Shown here piece after piece: positions 46,484-58,649 of a stretch of 64,000 bases of DNA. The first letter of the stretch is position 1. Every line of letters starts with the position of its first letter. The DNA is taken from assembly GCF_023716565.1 (NCBI RefSeq), contig NZ_CP071848.1, positions 2,294,001 to 2,358,000 of the forward strand. The letters run 5' to 3'. The notes under the pieces were generated by a model. The model saw only the letters and a list, made by a program, of their open reading frames with translations, had not been told where the DNA came from and did not search any database. The translations under genes and the position numbers were made by a program. The DNA is from Vibrio sp. SCSIO 43136 (GTDB taxonomy: Bacteria > Pseudomonadota > Gammaproteobacteria > Enterobacterales > Vibrionaceae).

Positions 46484-47046
46484 GTTTTTATAAGCCCTGT
46501 CATGTGACGGGGCTTATTCGTATTCGGGAAAAGGGACGCTTGCGCTAACGGACGCTTCGCTAACGGGAAAGGGCTGTCCTACCGATGGTAATCGCGGCCT
46601 ATATGGGGTTTGGAAATTACCTTTAAAACTTCCATAGCCTCAAATGCAAAAAAAAACCTCACGTCAAAGACGGGCACTTTGCTGTATTTTTTTGGGGGGG
46701 AAGATTACTCCCCAATAAGTGCCAATGATTTGTCACTCTTACAACTAGTGATTACCAGTCCTCCCCCTTTTCAAGCGGCTGGCGATCCAGGGGGAGCTAG
46801 AGGGGGTTACATCTCGAATCAACAGCTATTGATTAAGTATCTACTACTTCAATCAAATCTCCCACAAGGAGCTACGCTCTTAAGTGACTCTCTCAACATC
46901 TTTAAGTCACTTTTAACCCCCACCAACTCCCCCTTGAAAAGGGGGAGAGCAGATCGAGCTCGCCGTATCGCCCTACATAACTATACCTTAGGTACAACAA
47001 AGCCCTCTCAATGGAGGGCTTGGAAATAGATCGCTTATCGTTTTAA
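46484..47046. repeat. Repeat-rich intergenic region with an inverted G/C-tract element
   Basis: Starts with GCTAACGGACGCTTCGCTAACGG-like direct repeats (46543-46572). From 46760 a CCTCCCCCTTTTCAAGCGGC end runs to AGAGGGGGTTA (46809). From about 46915 the inverse, TTAACCCCCACCAACTCCCC then CTTGAAAAGGGGGAGAGC, closes it at about 46950. The same end is found at 61306. The open frame that spans it is only repeat DNA and has no ribosome site. Confidence 0.7.
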
Positions 47047-48258
47047 TTAGAACGAATGGCTGTACTGAAGACCGAATAGGATTGCATCAGCTCGTGTTGT
47101 CGCTTCTACATAAGCAAAGCTCACATCACTTGCTTCTTTCAGCTTAACATCTTGGCCGATTAGGTACGTGAAGCCAAAATCAATCACTGAGTTCTCAGAT
47201 AGGCTGTAACCAGCACCTGCTGACAACCATTGACGATCTGAATCTGGGATTGAGATAGACTTTTTCTTGTCCGTAGCAGCTACGTCGTACATATAGCCAG
47301 CACGCAGTGTCCAATCGCTATTTAGATCGTAGGTACCGCCGATAGAAACGTGACCAGCGTCTTTCCAATCGTATTGCTTCAAGGTACCAAGCTCTTTAGT
47401 TTTGATTTTATCAAATTCAGCCCAACCGACCCATTGAATGCTGTAGTGCATTGCAAACTTTTCCGCTAGGCGGTGATAACCGGAAAACTCAACCATATCT
47501 GGTAGAGGCATATATAGTACGTCATCAGACCCCGCAGTAATCGCTGTAGACACCTTACCACTTGCTTCAAGCTCTGGGCTCATTCGGTAGCTTAGACCGA
47601 AGCGGTGATTTGGATTTACTTCATAGGTAGTACCGATGTTCCAACCAATTGCACTGCCATCAGCTTCCACTGAAAGCGCAGAGCCAGAAGGCGCTCCACG
47701 TTTTAGCTCGCCTACACCATAGATAAGATCTAAACCAGCACCTACACTAAACTGCTCATTGATTCGGTAAGAAAGAGAAGCGCCTAAATTAGCGCTTTTT
47801 ACGCTTGTTGTTCCACCAAATGTAGCAGCGGCAAAGTCATCTTTAAACTGGGTTGCTGTGCCAAAATTAGAGTAAGCAGCCACACCCCAAGCAAACTTTT
47901 CATTTACAGGGTTTACGAAGAAGAAATTAGGCACAAATGAAGTACCACCGATACCATTGGTGTTTGATATCGACTCTTCTCCACCCCAACCATCAAAATA
48001 GGTCCCTTCTTTAATACGCACATCCGTATCAATCACATTAAAGCCAACAGACAGGCTGCTTTTCTTGAACAAGGCCATTGCAGCAGGGTTGCGTGCCATT
48101 GCTGAAGCGTTGTCGGCAATCACAGCATCGCCAGCGAATGCTCGGCCAAGGCCAGTTGCTGATTGACCATTAAGTTGGAACCCAGCAGCCATTGCATGGG
48201 TGGAAGAGAGAGCGATCGCAGCAACGATAGCTTGATTTAACAGACGCTTCTTATTCAT
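47047..48258 (-). CDS. fadL: Long-chain fatty acid outer-membrane transporter FadL
   Basis: A 403-residue outer-membrane barrel of the FadL/OmpP1 family. The signal peptide ends at ALSSTHAMAAGFQLNGQSAT. The conserved N-terminal hatch has GLGRAFAGDAVIADNASAMA and RNPAAMALFKKSSLSVG. The C-terminus ends in aromatic QYSHSF. A FadR-like half-site lies 69 bases upstream. Confidence 0.93.
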   Translation of the reverse strand: MNKKRLLNQAIVAAIALSSTHAMAAGFQLNGQSATGLGRAFAGDAVIADNASAMARNPAAMALFKKSSLSVGFNVIDTDVRIKEGTYFDGWGGEESISNTNGIGGTSFVPNFFFVNPVNEKFAWGVAAYSNFGTATQFKDDFAAATFGGTTSVKSANLGASLSYRINEQFSVGAGLDLIYGVGELKRGAPSGSALSVEADGSAIGWNIGTTYEVNPNHRFGLSYRMSPELEASGKVSTAITAGSDDVLYMPLPDMVEFSGYHRLAEKFAMHYSIQWVGWAEFDKIKTKELGTLKQYDWKDAGHVSIGGTYDLNSDWTLRAGYMYDVAATDKKKSISIPDSDRQWLSAGAGYSLSENSVIDFGFTYLIGQDVKLKEASDVSFAYVEATTRADAILFGLQYSHSF

Positions 48259-48326
48259 TGAAAATATCTTTTAGTTTGCACGTTATATAAATTAAACGGC
48301 GGCATTCTAGTGATATGTTTATAAAC

Positions 48327-48343
48327 AAGAAATCGGACCAGTT
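48327..48343 (-). promoter_or_regulatory. Possible FadR operator of fadL
   Basis: The right half plus centre CGGACCAGTT matches the FadR palindrome AACTGGTCCGACCAGTT closely; the left half is poor (about 4 of 8). It lies 69 bases before the fadL ATG. Confidence 0.4.
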
Positions 48344-48491
48344 AGATGTTAAACCATTTTCGCTCTGTTCGTAAATCACTGAGGTTATTAGAGTTTTTAC
48401 TCTTATAATGACGATGATTTAGTTAGAGGATGAGGTGGTAGATAGAGCGGTGCATTGCTACACCTGAAATCAACAACCTTGTTTAGGTTGC

Positions 48492-48968
48492 CTAAACGTC
48501 GCAAAGGTTGATGAGTGTTCCACGAGTAAGCAGAGCTAGATCCGCTGGGGCAAGTTCGATCTCCAATCCTCTCCTGCCCGCACTCACACACATGGTTGTT
48601 AACTCTTTAGCACTTTGATGAATAAATGTCGGCAATGCCTTTTTCTGCCCCAATGGGCTTATACCCCCAACAACGTACCCTGTCGTCTTTTGTGCTATAT
48701 CAGGATTTGCCATCTCAGCTTTCTTAGCGCCTGCTGCCTTAGCGGCAAGCTTTAGATTCAGCTTCTCCTCTACCGGGATAACAGCGACGGCCAGATTTTT
48801 CGCTTCACCATTCAGACAGAATAACAACGTCTTAAAAACAGACTTTGGGTCTTGCCCCAGAGCATGCACAGCCTCTAAGCCATAGCTGTCGGTTTTTGGA
48901 TCATGTTGATATTGGTGAATGGTATGCGCAATCTTTTTCTTCTTGGCAAGGTTAATCGCTGGTGTCAT
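48492..48968 (-). CDS. ybaK: Cys-tRNA(Pro)/Cys-tRNA(Cys) deacylase
   Basis: A 158-residue YbaK/EbsC protein that hydrolyses mischarged Cys-tRNA-Pro. The family lysine region is VFKTLLFCLNGEAKNLAVAV, followed by KLAAKAAGAKKAEMANPDIA and the GYVVGGISPLGQKK loop. The length matches E. coli YbaK. It is monocistronic. Confidence 0.93.
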   Translation of the reverse strand: MTPAINLAKKKKIAHTIHQYQHDPKTDSYGLEAVHALGQDPKSVFKTLLFCLNGEAKNLAVAVIPVEEKLNLKLAAKAAGAKKAEMANPDIAQKTTGYVVGGISPLGQKKALPTFIHQSAKELTTMCVSAGRRGLEIELAPADLALLTRGTLINLCDV

Positions 48969-49019
48969 GGGTATTCCTGAGAGTTCTAGACATAGAAAAG
49001 CCCCGCCATAAGACGAGGC

Positions 49020-49125
49020 TCATGTCGGGTAAACGGGAAAAGGACGCTGTCGCTAAAGGGAAAGGATGGCTCAACGAAGCTCTTCCATTTCCCTTTTACC
49101 CTTTACCCTTTACCTTTTCCCTAAG
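49020..49125. repeat. Low-complexity repeat between ybaK and the nucleotidase gene
   Basis: AACGGGAAAAGGACGC, CTAAAGGGAAAGG and then TTTTACCCTTTACCCTTTAC, an imperfect heptamer array on one side and its inverse on the other. It belongs to the same family as the repeats at 14686, 53100 and 61190. Confidence 0.65.
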
Positions 49126-49131
49126 ATACCA

Positions 49132-50790
49132 TTACTTATAAACCATCTCACCTTTCGGCGCATAAGCATTTACATCAATTGGGCTGTTTGCTTCTAAGTA
49201 CTCTTTCAATACTTCAGCGTCAACAAAGCCAGTGTTTACGTGACCAGGGTGATTAACCACTTTAGGGTAACCGTCACCACCAGCAGCGTTGTAGCTAGGA
49301 ACGGTGAAACGATATGTCTTCGCCATATCTAGCGGCTCACCACCGATAACTACATCACTCACTTTGCCATCAGCCACGGTCATTGAAATACCCGCAAACT
49401 GTGCGTACGCACCTGAATCAACAGGCTTGGTTGCAACAACATTTAGGTAATCAAGTACTTCAGCACCCGTCATATCATTGTAAGTAAGGATATTGGCAAA
49501 AGGCTGAACTTTCAGTACGTCTTTGTAAGTAACATCACCACCTTCGATAGAATCACGCACACCACCCGAGTTCATTACGGCAAAATCTGCTTTTGCACGT
49601 TGCATATGAGCGGTAGCAATCAAACGACCTAGGTTAGTTTGGTTAAAGCGAACGACGTTACGATCACCTTCTAGCTTGCCGTTAGTTTCGGCAATCTTAA
49701 CCCCAAGTTCTGCCTGTCCTTTTTCTTGGAACGGTTTTAGGAAGGCTAGCACTTCTGGGTTTTGTGGGATCTCATCTTCAATAAAGACACGCTTCTTCTC
49801 ACCGTTCACTTTCACTTTTTTCTTCAAGTTCACAGGGATCAGGTCATAGCTTACCATCTCAAGCTCGCCATTCTTGAATTCGAAATCCGCCTTACCTACG
49901 TATTTGCCCCACTCGTGTGCTTGCACGATCCAAGTACCGTTTTGTTGATCCGGCTTACACTCATCAGAAGGCTTAAAGTTTTTCTTAACTAGGTTTGGAC
50001 CTTCCATACAAACAGGCTCTTGCGAGTGACCACCGACAATCATGTCTAATGAGCCTTCATCTAGGTAACGCGCGAGTGCAACATCACCTGGTGCATTAAC
50101 ACCACGGTTACCATCTTCGTAGTGGCCCATGTGTGTTACAGCAAAAATAAGGTCTGGTTTTTCAGATTTTTCCAGCTCCGCAATCAGTTTTTTTGCTTCT
50201 GTCTTTGGATCACGGAAGTCCAGTTCGCTGATGTATTCTGGGTTACCGATTTTTGCGGTATCTTCCGTCGTCAAACCGATCACCGCAATCTTCAAGCCTT
50301 GCTTTTCGAAGATATGATAGGCGTCATATTTGCGCTCGCCCGTTGCTTTGTCATAAATATTGGCAGACAGCATTGGGAAGCCACCCCATGCAATTTGCTT
50401 TTCAAGCACATCTAGTGGGTTGTCAAATTCGTGGTTACCTAGCGCCATCGCGTCATAACCAAGCATCTTCATGCCTTTAAAATCTGGCTCAGCATCTTGG
50501 AGGTCTGACTCCGGAACACCTGTGTTGATATCACCACCCGATAACAGTAGTACACTACCACCATCTGCTCGCACGTCTTCACGTAGCTGATCAATTAGGG
50601 TCTTACGAGCGGCCATACCGTACTCGCCGTATTTGTTTTGCCAAAAGCGACCGTGATGGTCATTCGTGTGCAAAACGGTCAGCTTATAAGTTTTATCTTG
50701 TTCCCAGTTTGGAGCTTGAGAGGCACAACCCGTTACTGTTGCCAGTAATGCAGCGCTAATAGCCAATTTGAGGTTAAGGCGTTCCATCAT
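49132..50790 (-). CDS. ushA: Lipoprotein 5'-nucleotidase / UDP-sugar hydrolase
   Basis: A 552-residue enzyme that removes phosphate from extracellular nucleotides. The signal peptide ends in the lipobox VTGC, so it is lipid-anchored, as in the Vibrio nucleotidase NutA and unlike soluble E. coli UshA. The N-terminal metallophosphatase domain has TVLHTNDHHGRFW, ALGNHEFDNP and DMIVGGHSQEP; the C-terminal substrate domain has VMNSGGVRDSIEGGDVTYKD and PSYNAAGGDGYPKV. The ATG at 50790 has AAGG seven bases before. Confidence 0.93.
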   Translation of the reverse strand: MMERLNLKLAISAALLATVTGCASQAPNWEQDKTYKLTVLHTNDHHGRFWQNKYGEYGMAARKTLIDQLREDVRADGGSVLLLSGGDINTGVPESDLQDAEPDFKGMKMLGYDAMALGNHEFDNPLDVLEKQIAWGGFPMLSANIYDKATGERKYDAYHIFEKQGLKIAVIGLTTEDTAKIGNPEYISELDFRDPKTEAKKLIAELEKSEKPDLIFAVTHMGHYEDGNRGVNAPGDVALARYLDEGSLDMIVGGHSQEPVCMEGPNLVKKNFKPSDECKPDQQNGTWIVQAHEWGKYVGKADFEFKNGELEMVSYDLIPVNLKKKVKVNGEKKRVFIEDEIPQNPEVLAFLKPFQEKGQAELGVKIAETNGKLEGDRNVVRFNQTNLGRLIATAHMQRAKADFAVMNSGGVRDSIEGGDVTYKDVLKVQPFANILTYNDMTGAEVLDYLNVVATKPVDSGAYAQFAGISMTVADGKVSDVVIGGEPLDMAKTYRFTVPSYNAAGGDGYPKVVNHPGHVNTGFVDAEVLKEYLEANSPIDVNAYAPKGEMVYK

Positions 50791-50982
50791 GTTTTTACCT
50801 TTTTTTGTATGCAGTTAGGGAGGAGGTCGAAGATGTGTATGACCTAAAAACATGAACAAGTTTAAATTAATGTGCGTTTACCACTATTGCGTTTTCATAT
50901 TTATGATGAATAGATCACTAAAACACAACTTTCTGTATGTAATGCAACCAGTCACACTGGCCATTTATATAATTTAGATCAC

Positions 50983-50998
50983 AGGCAAACGTTTACCT
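50983..50998. promoter_or_regulatory. PurR/LacI-family-like operator
   Basis: AGGCAAACGTTTACCT matches the PurR box ACGCAAACGTTTGCGT at 13 of 16 bases. It is 193 bases before ushA and 110 before the chemoreceptor. A separate palindrome CCAGTCACACTGG is at 50948-50960. The rest of the 317-base gap is AT-rich with no gene. Confidence 0.4.
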
Positions 50999-51107
50999 AT
51001 AATTGACAAAATAATGACCAAAATATCATCAATTACCTTGAAAATTTGACGAATATCACATATTTTTACACCGTCCTTTTCTTCCTCAATTTACCGTGGA
51101 TTAACAA

Positions 51108-53003
51108 ATGTTGCTGCAATTTAAAAACTGGTCTCTAAAAGCCAAAATTACCGTCTGCGTACTGGTATGTATTTCGGTTTTAGCGACCGCCCTAACTTGG
51201 CAAGCCTCAACGACTCTTTTTGATCAAACCCGCTATGGTGTTTATAGCCGTGCAATCAGTACTTCTAATGCAGCGACGGAATCGCTAGATTACTGGTTAA
51301 ATAGCCACAAGCGTGTTTTAGAGTCAGGGACTGAGGTCAGTGGTCTAGAACAAGCCATCAGTGTTATGCCGATGCTTAAGCAAGCAGGAAACTTCGATGA
51401 AGTTTTCTATGCAGAGCTTAGCGGTGATCTATACCCAAGCGGGCAAACTCAACCTCACCCAGGTTTCGATGCTAACTCGCGCGAGTGGTTCCGCACGGCG
51501 GTTCAAACCCGTTCTACCTATGTTTCACAGCCTTATGCGGGTGCTCAAAATGGTGAAACACTTATCACCATCTCGACACCTGTGGTCAAAAACGGCAATG
51601 TGATTGGTGTAATGGGTGCCGACCTAACTCTCAAATCACTTCAACGCACCATCAATGATTACGATGTTGGCACAAACGCTTTTGCGATGATGTTGAATGA
51701 CAAAGGCACCGTGCTTGCTCACCCTGACAACAACATGTTGATGAAAACCATCAGCGAAGTTGAGCCAGGCATGACGGTGACTAAGATTCGCACTGCTATT
51801 GACCAAAACCGTATTGAAGATGTAATGCGCCACGGTAAAGAAAAACTGCTTTACTTCATGTCCGTGCCGAACTCTGATTGGATTTTTGCCATCGAGATGG
51901 ACCGTGACACTGAAGAGGCAAACCACAGAGCCCTGCTATCACAACTCATCATGGTTGCTGTCGGTATTGCTGCGGTGATGATTATCTTTATCTTCTGGTT
52001 AGTATCATTCCTACTAGGCGGCCTAACTCAAGTTACCCAAGCGCTAGAAGCGATTTCTCAAGGCGATGGTGATCTAACACAACGTATTGAAGTTAATAGC
52101 AAAGATGAAGTGGGTCAGTTGTCACAGAGCTTCAATGACTTTGTTGGTAAGATGCACTCGCTAGTGAGCAACATCCATGGTTTCTCAACTCAGCTATCTT
52201 CACAGGCGGATGTAACTGCTGAGCACGCTAGCAATAACTCTCAACGCATTGATCACCAGATGCAAGAGATCAATATGGTTGCTACGGCAGTAACAGAAAT
52301 GTCGAGTGCGACCCAAGAAATTGCCAACAATGCAGAGAACACAGCTAAAGAAGGGGCTTCAACGGTTGAGGTGTCGAACATTGGTGAGCGTGAAGTGCTT
52401 AACAGCCAAGATTCTATTTTGTCTCTAGCGTCTGACATTAGTGATGCAACAACGGTTATCCAAGAGCTAGAGCAGCGTACCAATGAGATCAGCGGCATTC
52501 TTGGCACTATCCAAGACATTGCAGAACAAACCAACCTCCTTGCACTTAACGCAGCGATTGAAGCCGCTCGCGCTGGCGAGCAAGGTCGCGGGTTTGCTGT
52601 AGTTGCCGATGAAGTTCGTGTGCTTAGCCAGCGTACTCATGATGCAACTGGAGAGATCCACAAAAACATCGAGACGCTACAAAGCACCACGAACCGTGCG
52701 GTTCAATCTATGCAAACCAGCCAATCTAACGCTGAGAAAGCTGTTGATGACGCACGTACCGCCTCTGAGAGCCTACAGCGTATCACGCAATCAGCCAACA
52801 TGATCAATGACATGGCAAGCCAGATTGCAGCAGCGGCCGAAGAGCAGTCGCTAGTGACTGCGGAAATTACTCGCAACACTAACGAAGTTAAAGATGTTTC
52901 TGATGACCTAGCGTCACAAGCACAGCTTGCAAGCAATCAAGCAGAAGAACTACGTGAAATTTCAGGCCAACTATACAACGAAGTATCACGCTTCAAGTTG
53001 TAA
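51108..53003 (+). CDS. Methyl-accepting chemotaxis protein with dCache sensor
   Basis: A 631-residue receptor. Membrane helices lie at about residues 10-28 and 280-303. The periplasmic dCache part contains the ligand-strand [20 protein letters not shown] and [20 protein letters not shown], typical of amino-acid-sensing receptors. A HAMP region follows ([20 protein letters not shown]). The signalling tip is [20 protein letters not shown] with [20 protein letters not shown]. The ligand cannot be named. It is monocistronic with a strong terminator. Confidence 0.94.
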   Translation: MLLQFKNWSLKAKITVCVLVCISVLATALTWQASTTLFDQTRYGVYSRAISTSNAATESLDYWLNSHKRVLESGTEVSGLEQAISVMPMLKQAGNFDEVFYAELSGDLYPSGQTQPHPGFDANSREWFRTAVQTRSTYVSQPYAGAQNGETLITISTPVVKNGNVIGVMGADLTLKSLQRTINDYDVGTNAFAMMLNDKGTVLAHPDNNMLMKTISEVEPGMTVTKIRTAIDQNRIEDVMRHGKEKLLYFMSVPNSDWIFAIEMDRDTEEANHRALLSQLIMVAVGIAAVMIIFIFWLVSFLLGGLTQVTQALEAISQGDGDLTQRIEVNSKDEVGQLSQSFNDFVGKMHSLVSNIHGFSTQLSSQADVTAEHASNNSQRIDHQMQEINMVATAVTEMSSATQEIANNAENTAKEGASTVEVSNIGEREVLNSQDSILSLASDISDATTVIQELEQRTNEISGILGTIQDIAEQTNLLALNAAIEAARAGEQGRGFAVVADEVRVLSQRTHDATGEIHKNIETLQSTTNRAVQSMQTSQSNAEKAVDDARTASESLQRITQSANMINDMASQIAAAAEEQSLVTAEITRNTNEVKDVSDDLASQAQLASNQAEELREISGQLYNEVSRFKL

Positions 53004-53024
53004 GCCATAAAGAAATCTGAATAT

Positions 53025-53058
53025 AAAAGCGGGCTCAATTCGAGCCCGCTTTTTTTTG
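53025..53058 (+). terminator. Terminator of the dCache chemoreceptor
   Basis: AGCGGGCTC-AATT-CGAGCCCGCT plus eight T: near-perfect. Confidence 0.93.
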
Positions 53059-53084
53059 TATCTGACAAAAAGAGTGGGGACTTA

Positions 53085-53150
53085 ATCCCTTCAACCCTTT
53101 CTCCCTTAAACCGTTTACCGCTTTCCGTTTACCGTTTACCGCTTCCCCAA
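53085..53150. repeat. Low-complexity CCGTTTAC-type repeat
   Basis: CTTCAACCC, then repeated CCGTTTACCGCTTTCCGTTT-like units before the kdsA terminator. Same family as at 14686 and 61190 (here inverse strand). Confidence 0.65.
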
Positions 53151-53156
53151 AACCAA

Positions 53157-53186
53157 AAAAGCGAACCCTCTCGAATCCGCTTTTCT
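53157..53186 (-). terminator. Terminator of the kdsA operon
   Basis: On the minus strand AAGCGGATTC-GAGA-GGGTTCGCTT followed by TTTT, 25 bases after the kdsA stop. Confidence 0.85.
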
Positions 53187-53210
53187 ACCAAATTACACTA
53201 TTCGAAAAGA

Positions 53211-54883
<1,673 letters not shown>

Positions 54884-54886
54884 GTG

Positions 54887-55276
54887 TTACCCCAGTAAAG
54901 ACGGAACCTTAGTCGTCGCCATGTTGCCCGCCATAATCAGCCAGCCCAGTGCGCCAAGGAATCCAAAGGTGCGAAGCAAGCCATTCTTGGCCAGCTTCAA
55001 GGTGAAAAATGCCAGTGCAAAATAAGCCATTACACACGTCAGCTTTTCTGTCAGCCATGCGCCTTCAGGGGTATACGGAATAAACCCTGTCAGATAAATC
55101 AGACCCAAGCCTGTTAATAACAAAATCGAGTCAACAATGTGAGGAAGTCGCTTGAGTAAACCGTGTTGTAACCACGGAGAAGGCTCCTTACCCATCATTA
55201 AGCTGTAACGAACAATCAGCAAAATTGCGCTGATGGCGATGGAGATCAGATGTATATGTTTTAGTGCTGTGTACAT
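54887..55276 (-). CDS. sirB2: SirB2 family integral membrane protein
   Basis: A 129-residue protein with four likely membrane helices, beginning MYTALKHIHLISIAISAILL. RLPHIVDSILLLTGLGLIYL and KLTCVMAYFALAFFTLKLAK are the conserved parts. I start at 55276; a longer frame overlapping prmC adds a charged leader. Function unknown. Confidence 0.88.
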   Translation of the reverse strand: MYTALKHIHLISIAISAILLIVRYSLMMGKEPSPWLQHGLLKRLPHIVDSILLLTGLGLIYLTGFIPYTPEGAWLTEKLTCVMAYFALAFFTLKLAKNGLLRTFGFLGALGWLIMAGNMATTKVPSLLG

Positions 55277-55289
55277 AGCTTCCGCTTTC

Positions 55290-56141
55290 TTATTTTGCGC
55301 TCCAGCAACCAAAGGTTACTCGATCGTTCCCTGCATAATCTTGAGCTGTTTCGACTTGGGTATACCCTAACGCTTCCATCATCTCACGAGTTGGAAGTCC
55401 TTGCTCAAAACCATGCTCCATTAATAGCCAGCCATCATCGACGAGATGATGCCTTGCCTCTTGTGCAATGTGGGTCAGATCTGCCATCCCTTTCTCTTCT
55501 GCTACTAAGGCAGAAAGAGGTTCGAATCGAACATCCCCTTGAGTCAAATGAGGGTCATCTTTTTCGATATAAGGAGGGTTACTGACGATACATGCAAACT
55601 TTGTACCTTGTTCAATCGGTTCAAACCAACTGCCTTGTTTAAACTGACTGTTGGTTAGGCTCAATCGCTGTGAATTTTCAGTCGCTAGCTCTACTGCCTC
55701 AATGCGTAAATCGACACCAGTAATCGTATGCTTTGGTAACTCAGACGCCAGTGCTAAAGCGATAGCCCCCGTGCCTGTTCCAAGATCCAGCACCTGGCAT
55801 GGCTCACTTGGCACTTTCTCAAGCGCAAGCTCCACCAAACGTTCAGTATCGGGACGAGGGATCAGTGTTGCCTTCGACACTTTAAGCGGTAAGGACCAAA
55901 ACTCTCGCTCGCCTAAGATATAAGCCACTGGCTCTCCCGTCAGACGGCGAGCCATCAAAGCATCGATTTTCTCTAACTGTTCAGGTTCTAGGACCTTATC
56001 AGGCCAGGTCAGAAGATAGCTGCGAGGCTTATCCAAAGCGTGACAAAGCAGCACAGCGGCATCAAGCGACGGCGAATCACTGCCGCTTTGTACCAATTGC
56101 GCTGCCGCAAGCTTTAGCTTTGCTTCAATCGTAACAGACAT
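55290..56141 (-). CDS. prmC: Release-factor glutamine methyltransferase
   Basis: A 283-residue enzyme that methylates the GGQ glutamine of RF1 and RF2. SAM motif LDLGTGTGAIALALASELPK and the catalytic NPPY (CIVSNPPYIEKDDPHL) are clear, as is RPDTERLVELAL. It lies 3 bases after prfA, whose product is its substrate. Confidence 0.96.
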   Translation of the reverse strand: MSVTIEAKLKLAAAQLVQSGSDSPSLDAAVLLCHALDKPRSYLLTWPDKVLEPEQLEKIDALMARRLTGEPVAYILGEREFWSLPLKVSKATLIPRPDTERLVELALEKVPSEPCQVLDLGTGTGAIALALASELPKHTITGVDLRIEAVELATENSQRLSLTNSQFKQGSWFEPIEQGTKFACIVSNPPYIEKDDPHLTQGDVRFEPLSALVAEEKGMADLTHIAQEARHHLVDDGWLLMEHGFEQGLPTREMMEALGYTQVETAQDYAGNDRVTFGCWSAK

Positions 56142-56144
56142 GAA

Positions 56145-57233
56145 TTAGTTCTGGTCAGCAAGTGCTGCCAGCTGGTCTGCTTGGTGTTCTGCAACGATAG
56201 GGTCGATCAGTGACTGCACATCCCCTTCCATTACCTCGTTTAGACGGTAAAGCGTCAGGTTGATGCGGTGATCAGAAACACGACCTTGTGGGTAGTTGTA
56301 AGTACGAATACGGTCACTACGGTCGCCTGAGCCTAACAGGTTACGACGAGTATCAGACACTTCCGCCGCACGTTTTGCTTCTTCTGCTTGAATAATACGT
56401 GCCGCTAGCACTGCCATCGCTTTGGCTTTGTTTTTGTGCTGTGAACGCTCGTCCTGACACTCAACCACAGTGCCTGTTGGCAAGTGGGTAATACGGATTG
56501 CAGAATCCGTGGTGTTAACGTGCTGACCACCAGCGCCCGATGCACGGAAGGTATCAATTTTTAGATCTGCCGCTTTGATCTCTGGGATTTCAGCTTCAGG
56601 GATCTCTGCCATTACAGCAACCGTACATGCCGAGGTGTGAACACGACCTTGAGACTCTGTTTCAGGCACACGTTGAACACGGTGACCGCCTGACTCAAAC
56701 TTCAGCACGCCGTATGCGCCATCACCAGACACTTTAGCGATCATCTCTTTATAACCGCCATGTTCCGCTTCGTTCGAGCTCATTACTTCGATACGCCAGC
56801 CACGCTTCTCAGCATACTTGCTGTACATGCGGAATAGATCACCTGCGAAGATGCCCGCTTCATCACCACCAGCACCGGCACGGATCTCTAGGAAACAGTT
56901 ACGGTCATCATTAGGATCTTTTGGTAGCAACAGAACTTGTAGCTCGTCTGCTAGTTTTTCGATATTTACTTTCGCTTCTTTGATCTCTTCTTGCGCCATT
57001 TCACGCATTTCAGGATCATCTTCTTTTGCCATCTCTTGTGCAGCTTCAAGATCTTCCTGTGCTTGCTCGTATGCTTGGAAGCACTTAGTCACTTCTTCAA
57101 GCTGAGAGTACTCTTTTGATAGCGCACGGAACTTATTTTGGTCGCCAATGATTTCTGGATCGCCCAGAAGATGCTGCACTTCTTCATAACGCTCAACCAG
57201 CGTCTGAAGTTTGGTCATGATAGATGGTTTCAT
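56145..57233 (-). CDS. prfA: Peptide chain release factor 1
   Basis: A 362-residue factor that reads UAA and UAG. The GGQ motif is in [19 protein letters not shown], the codon-recognition tripeptide region in [20 protein letters not shown] (PET). The N-terminus [20 protein letters not shown] aligns with E. coli RF1, supporting the first ATG. It is 15 bases after hemA. Confidence 0.97.
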   Translation of the reverse strand: MKPSIMTKLQTLVERYEEVQHLLGDPEIIGDQNKFRALSKEYSQLEEVTKCFQAYEQAQEDLEAAQEMAKEDDPEMREMAQEEIKEAKVNIEKLADELQVLLLPKDPNDDRNCFLEIRAGAGGDEAGIFAGDLFRMYSKYAEKRGWRIEVMSSNEAEHGGYKEMIAKVSGDGAYGVLKFESGGHRVQRVPETESQGRVHTSACTVAVMAEIPEAEIPEIKAADLKIDTFRASGAGGQHVNTTDSAIRITHLPTGTVVECQDERSQHKNKAKAMAVLAARIIQAEEAKRAAEVSDTRRNLLGSGDRSDRIRTYNYPQGRVSDHRINLTLYRLNEVMEGDVQSLIDPIVAEHQADQLAALADQN

Positions 57234-57248
57234 AATTTTCTTATTTGG

Positions 57249-58505
57249 TTAGGAGTCTTCGAGACCAAGACTCTGACGTATTATAGTCAATTTAGCAGGT
57301 TCGCCCTGTTCCGCTGCACTTTGCAATGCTCGGGTCGGAGCGTGGATAAGTTTGTTGGTCAGCTTATTACTAAGCTCAACCAATACTTTGCTTGGATCGG
57401 CCCCACTTTCCAACGCTTGTAAGCTTCGAGACAAAAGCTCCTCACGCACTTCATTAGCAGAGTGACGATAGTCGCGAATACTATCAACTGCCTGCAATGA
57501 ACGTAGCCAAGTCATAAAACTAGCGCTCTCTTCAGAGACAATCGCTTCCGCTTGGATCGCTTCCACTTTTCGCTGCTCGATATTTTGCTCAACAATGGAT
57601 TGTAGGTCGTCCACAGAGTATAGATAGGCGTCATTTAGCTCACCTACCTGCGCTTCCACATCCCTTGGAACGGCGATATCCACCAGCAACATCGGCTGGT
57701 GTTTACGAGCCTTAATGGCTGTTTCTACCATCCCTTTACCAATAATCGGCAATGGGCTGGCAGTAGAACTGATAACAATATCTGCTCTTGGCAGATGTTC
57801 TGGAATTTCTGGCAGGCTGATGATACTTGCGCCAAATTGCTCGGCAAGCGGCATTGCTCGCTCAACAGTTCGGTTAGCCACGATCATTTCTTTACAACCG
57901 TGTCCATCCAAGTGTTTGGCCACCAACTCGATGGTTTCGCCCGCCCCGACTAACAACACCGTGACCTCTTCCATCGACTCAAAGATCTGTTTTGCCAATG
58001 TGCAAGCGGCATACGCAACAGACACAGCACTGCCACCGATATCCGTCTCAGTACGCACACGCTTGGCAACGGAAAACGATTTTTGAAATAGCTTTTCTAG
58101 CGCAGGGTCGACCGCATCGCCCAAACGTGCGTCACCAAAGCTCTGTTTTACTTGCCCCAATATTTGCGGCTCACCTAGTACCAAAGAGTCCAATCCACAA
58201 GCAACCCGCATCAAATGACGCACTGCCGCTTGTTCTTCATGGATATACAGACTGGCCATCAGCTCTTCGGCATTGACGGAGTGAAACTGCGTTAGCCAAT
58301 CAATCAAAGCGGCTTTGCCTTCACCTTGCACGTTGCAATAGAGTTCGGTGCGGTTACAAGTAGAAACGATCACCCCGCCGTGCACGTTGTCGTGTTGAGA
58401 GAGCTGCTGCAACGCCTGAGACATTTTATCAGGTGAAAACGCAACTTTTTCACGCAACTCTACCGAGGCAGTATTGTGATTGATTCCTAGAGCAAGCAAC
58501 GACAT
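57249..58505 (-). CDS. hemA: Glutamyl-tRNA reductase
   Basis: A 418-residue enzyme for the first step of haem synthesis by the C5 path. The nucleophilic cysteine is in [15 protein letters not shown], with [20 protein letters not shown] at the N-terminus. The NADPH-binding part has [20 protein letters not shown]. It heads the leftward operon and is divergent from lolB. Confidence 0.97.
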   Translation of the reverse strand: MSLLALGINHNTASVELREKVAFSPDKMSQALQQLSQHDNVHGGVIVSTCNRTELYCNVQGEGKAALIDWLTQFHSVNAEELMASLYIHEEQAAVRHLMRVACGLDSLVLGEPQILGQVKQSFGDARLGDAVDPALEKLFQKSFSVAKRVRTETDIGGSAVSVAYAACTLAKQIFESMEEVTVLLVGAGETIELVAKHLDGHGCKEMIVANRTVERAMPLAEQFGASIISLPEIPEHLPRADIVISSTASPLPIIGKGMVETAIKARKHQPMLLVDIAVPRDVEAQVGELNDAYLYSVDDLQSIVEQNIEQRKVEAIQAEAIVSEESASFMTWLRSLQAVDSIRDYRHSANEVREELLSRSLQALESGADPSKVLVELSNKLTNKLIHAPTRALQSAAEQGEPAKLTIIRQSLGLEDS

Positions 58506-58649
58506 GGATTGGGGGTATCTCAGCTTGAAAATTCCAAATGAACGCAGAATTTTACTTTATGGCAACGCCTATTTAAAGGGGAGATTTCCTGAGGGTGTGA
58601 CTTCAATGCTATAGTAGCGCCAATATTTTCGCCCAAAGGAGCACAGGCA
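58506..58649. promoter_or_regulatory. Divergent hemA / lolB promoter region
   Basis: A 144-base gap between two divergent units. AAAGGAGCACAGGCA before 58650 is the lolB ribosome site. TATAGT (58610-58615) is a possible -10 box for lolB. No operator is recognised. Confidence 0.45.

Noticed and set aside
46610..47029. 139-residue open frame
   Set aside because: It runs through the inverted G/C-tract repeat, has no ribosome site and encodes low-complexity sequence unrelated to any family I know.
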